From Oscillospiraceae bacterium (lineage in GTDB: Bacteria; Bacillota; Clostridia; Oscillospirales; CAG-272), in contig SVQZ01000023.1 of assembly GCA_015065105.1 (NCBI GenBank), positions 1 to 37,914 of the forward strand: a DNA stretch of 37,914 nt, read 5' to 3'. The position numbers and the translations under genes were made by a program. Shown here one piece after another: positions 37,744 through 37,914 of the stretch; position 1 is the first letter of the stretch; each line of letters starts with the position of its first letter. The notes under the pieces were generated by a model. It saw only the letters and a list, made by a program, of their open reading frames with translations. It was not told the DNA's origin and ran no database searches.

Positions 37744-37914
37744 ATGATTGTTTTAATTACCGGAGCATCGCATACAGGCAAAACTGTACTTGCTCAAAAA
37801 CTGCTTGAAAAATATAAATACCCCTATCTTTCAATAGACCATCTAAAAATGGGTTTAATTCGTAGCGGCAACACAGAACTTACCCCTATGGATGATAATG
37901 AATTAACCGAATAC
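37744..37914 (+). CDS. P-loop kinase / ATPase, 3' end cut by the window
   Basis: Only the first 57 residues are seen. MIVLITGASHTGKTVLAQKL is a Walker A motif (GASHTGKT, residues 7-14) after a hydrophobic strand. YPYLSIDHLKMGLIRSG follows, like the substrate-binding start of small nucleoside- or phospho-kinases. GTGAG precedes the ATG. The exact family (adenylate-kinase-like, 2-phosphoglycerate-kinase-like or zeta-toxin-like) cannot be told from this part. Confidence 0.7.
   Translation, partial: MIVLITGASHTGKTVLAQKLLEKYKYPYLSIDHLKMGLIRSGNTELTPMDDNELTEY

Overview
The window looks like a chromosome segment from a low-to-mid GC, anaerobic Gram-positive bacterium of the class Clostridia (Bacillota), probably an uncultured gut or rumen lineage. 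The evidence is SLH-anchored surface proteins, AGGAGG-type ribosome binding sites, consensus sigma-A promoters with 17-bp spacers, many intrinsic terminators, XRE, WYL and ECF regulators, and an EF-G2-type translation factor. This placement is inference from gene content; there is no rRNA or marker-gene phylogeny here. No phage, transposase or CRISPR array was seen.

Region 1 (1-7.1 kb) encodes the cell surface. It has two tandem SLH + DUF4838 glycosidase-like proteins (the first cut by the window edge), an XRE regulator, and an SLH + SGNH hydrolase. Region 2 (7.1-12 kb, minus strand) holds a decayed HTH remnant, a cytoplasmic GH2 glycosidase, an atypical ROK-family protein and NagA. Region 3 (12-21.9 kb, plus strand) is one tightly packed transcription unit: ROK glucokinase, PfkB sugar kinase, DUF89 metal-dependent phosphatase, then two ~1155-residue secreted proteins. 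Each of these two fuses four small beta repeats, a sialate-O-acetylesterase-type SGNH domain and a C-terminal NodB/CE4 polysaccharide deacetylase. Three of the four junctions are 4-bp ATGA overlaps, and the unit has a clear promoter and terminator.

Region 4 (21.9-26.2 kb) holds a small membrane-anchored protein, a WYL regulator and an ECF sigma factor with a ~700-residue C-terminal extension. Region 5 (26.2-31.3 kb) is a repeat-rich spacer, a small XRE regulator and, divergent from it, a third paralogue of the giant proteins. In that paralogue the esterase nucleophile motif GQSN has become GGDN, and the deacetylase is replaced by a BNR/GH43-like propeller plus Ig-like domains. Region 6 (31.3-36.8 kb, minus strand) is housekeeping: EF-G2, a YhcC-type radical SAM protein, a HEAT / ASRT-like / NagB operon and a flavodoxin-like reductase. 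Region 7 (36.9-37.9 kb) has tRNA-Leu(CAA), a striking array of seven mini-hairpins, a four-helix-bundle gene with an apparent internal stop, and the start of a P-loop kinase gene.

Taken together, the window suggests a glycan-deacetylation and amino-sugar programme. Secreted esterase/deacetylases and SLH-bound hydrolases would act outside the cell; GH2, NagA, NagB and the ROK and PfkB kinases would handle the released sugars inside; DUF89 may clean up sugar phosphates. No transporter is visible in the window. A dispersed ~85-95 bp repeat ending in a terminator-like hairpin occurs at least eight times in the spacers.
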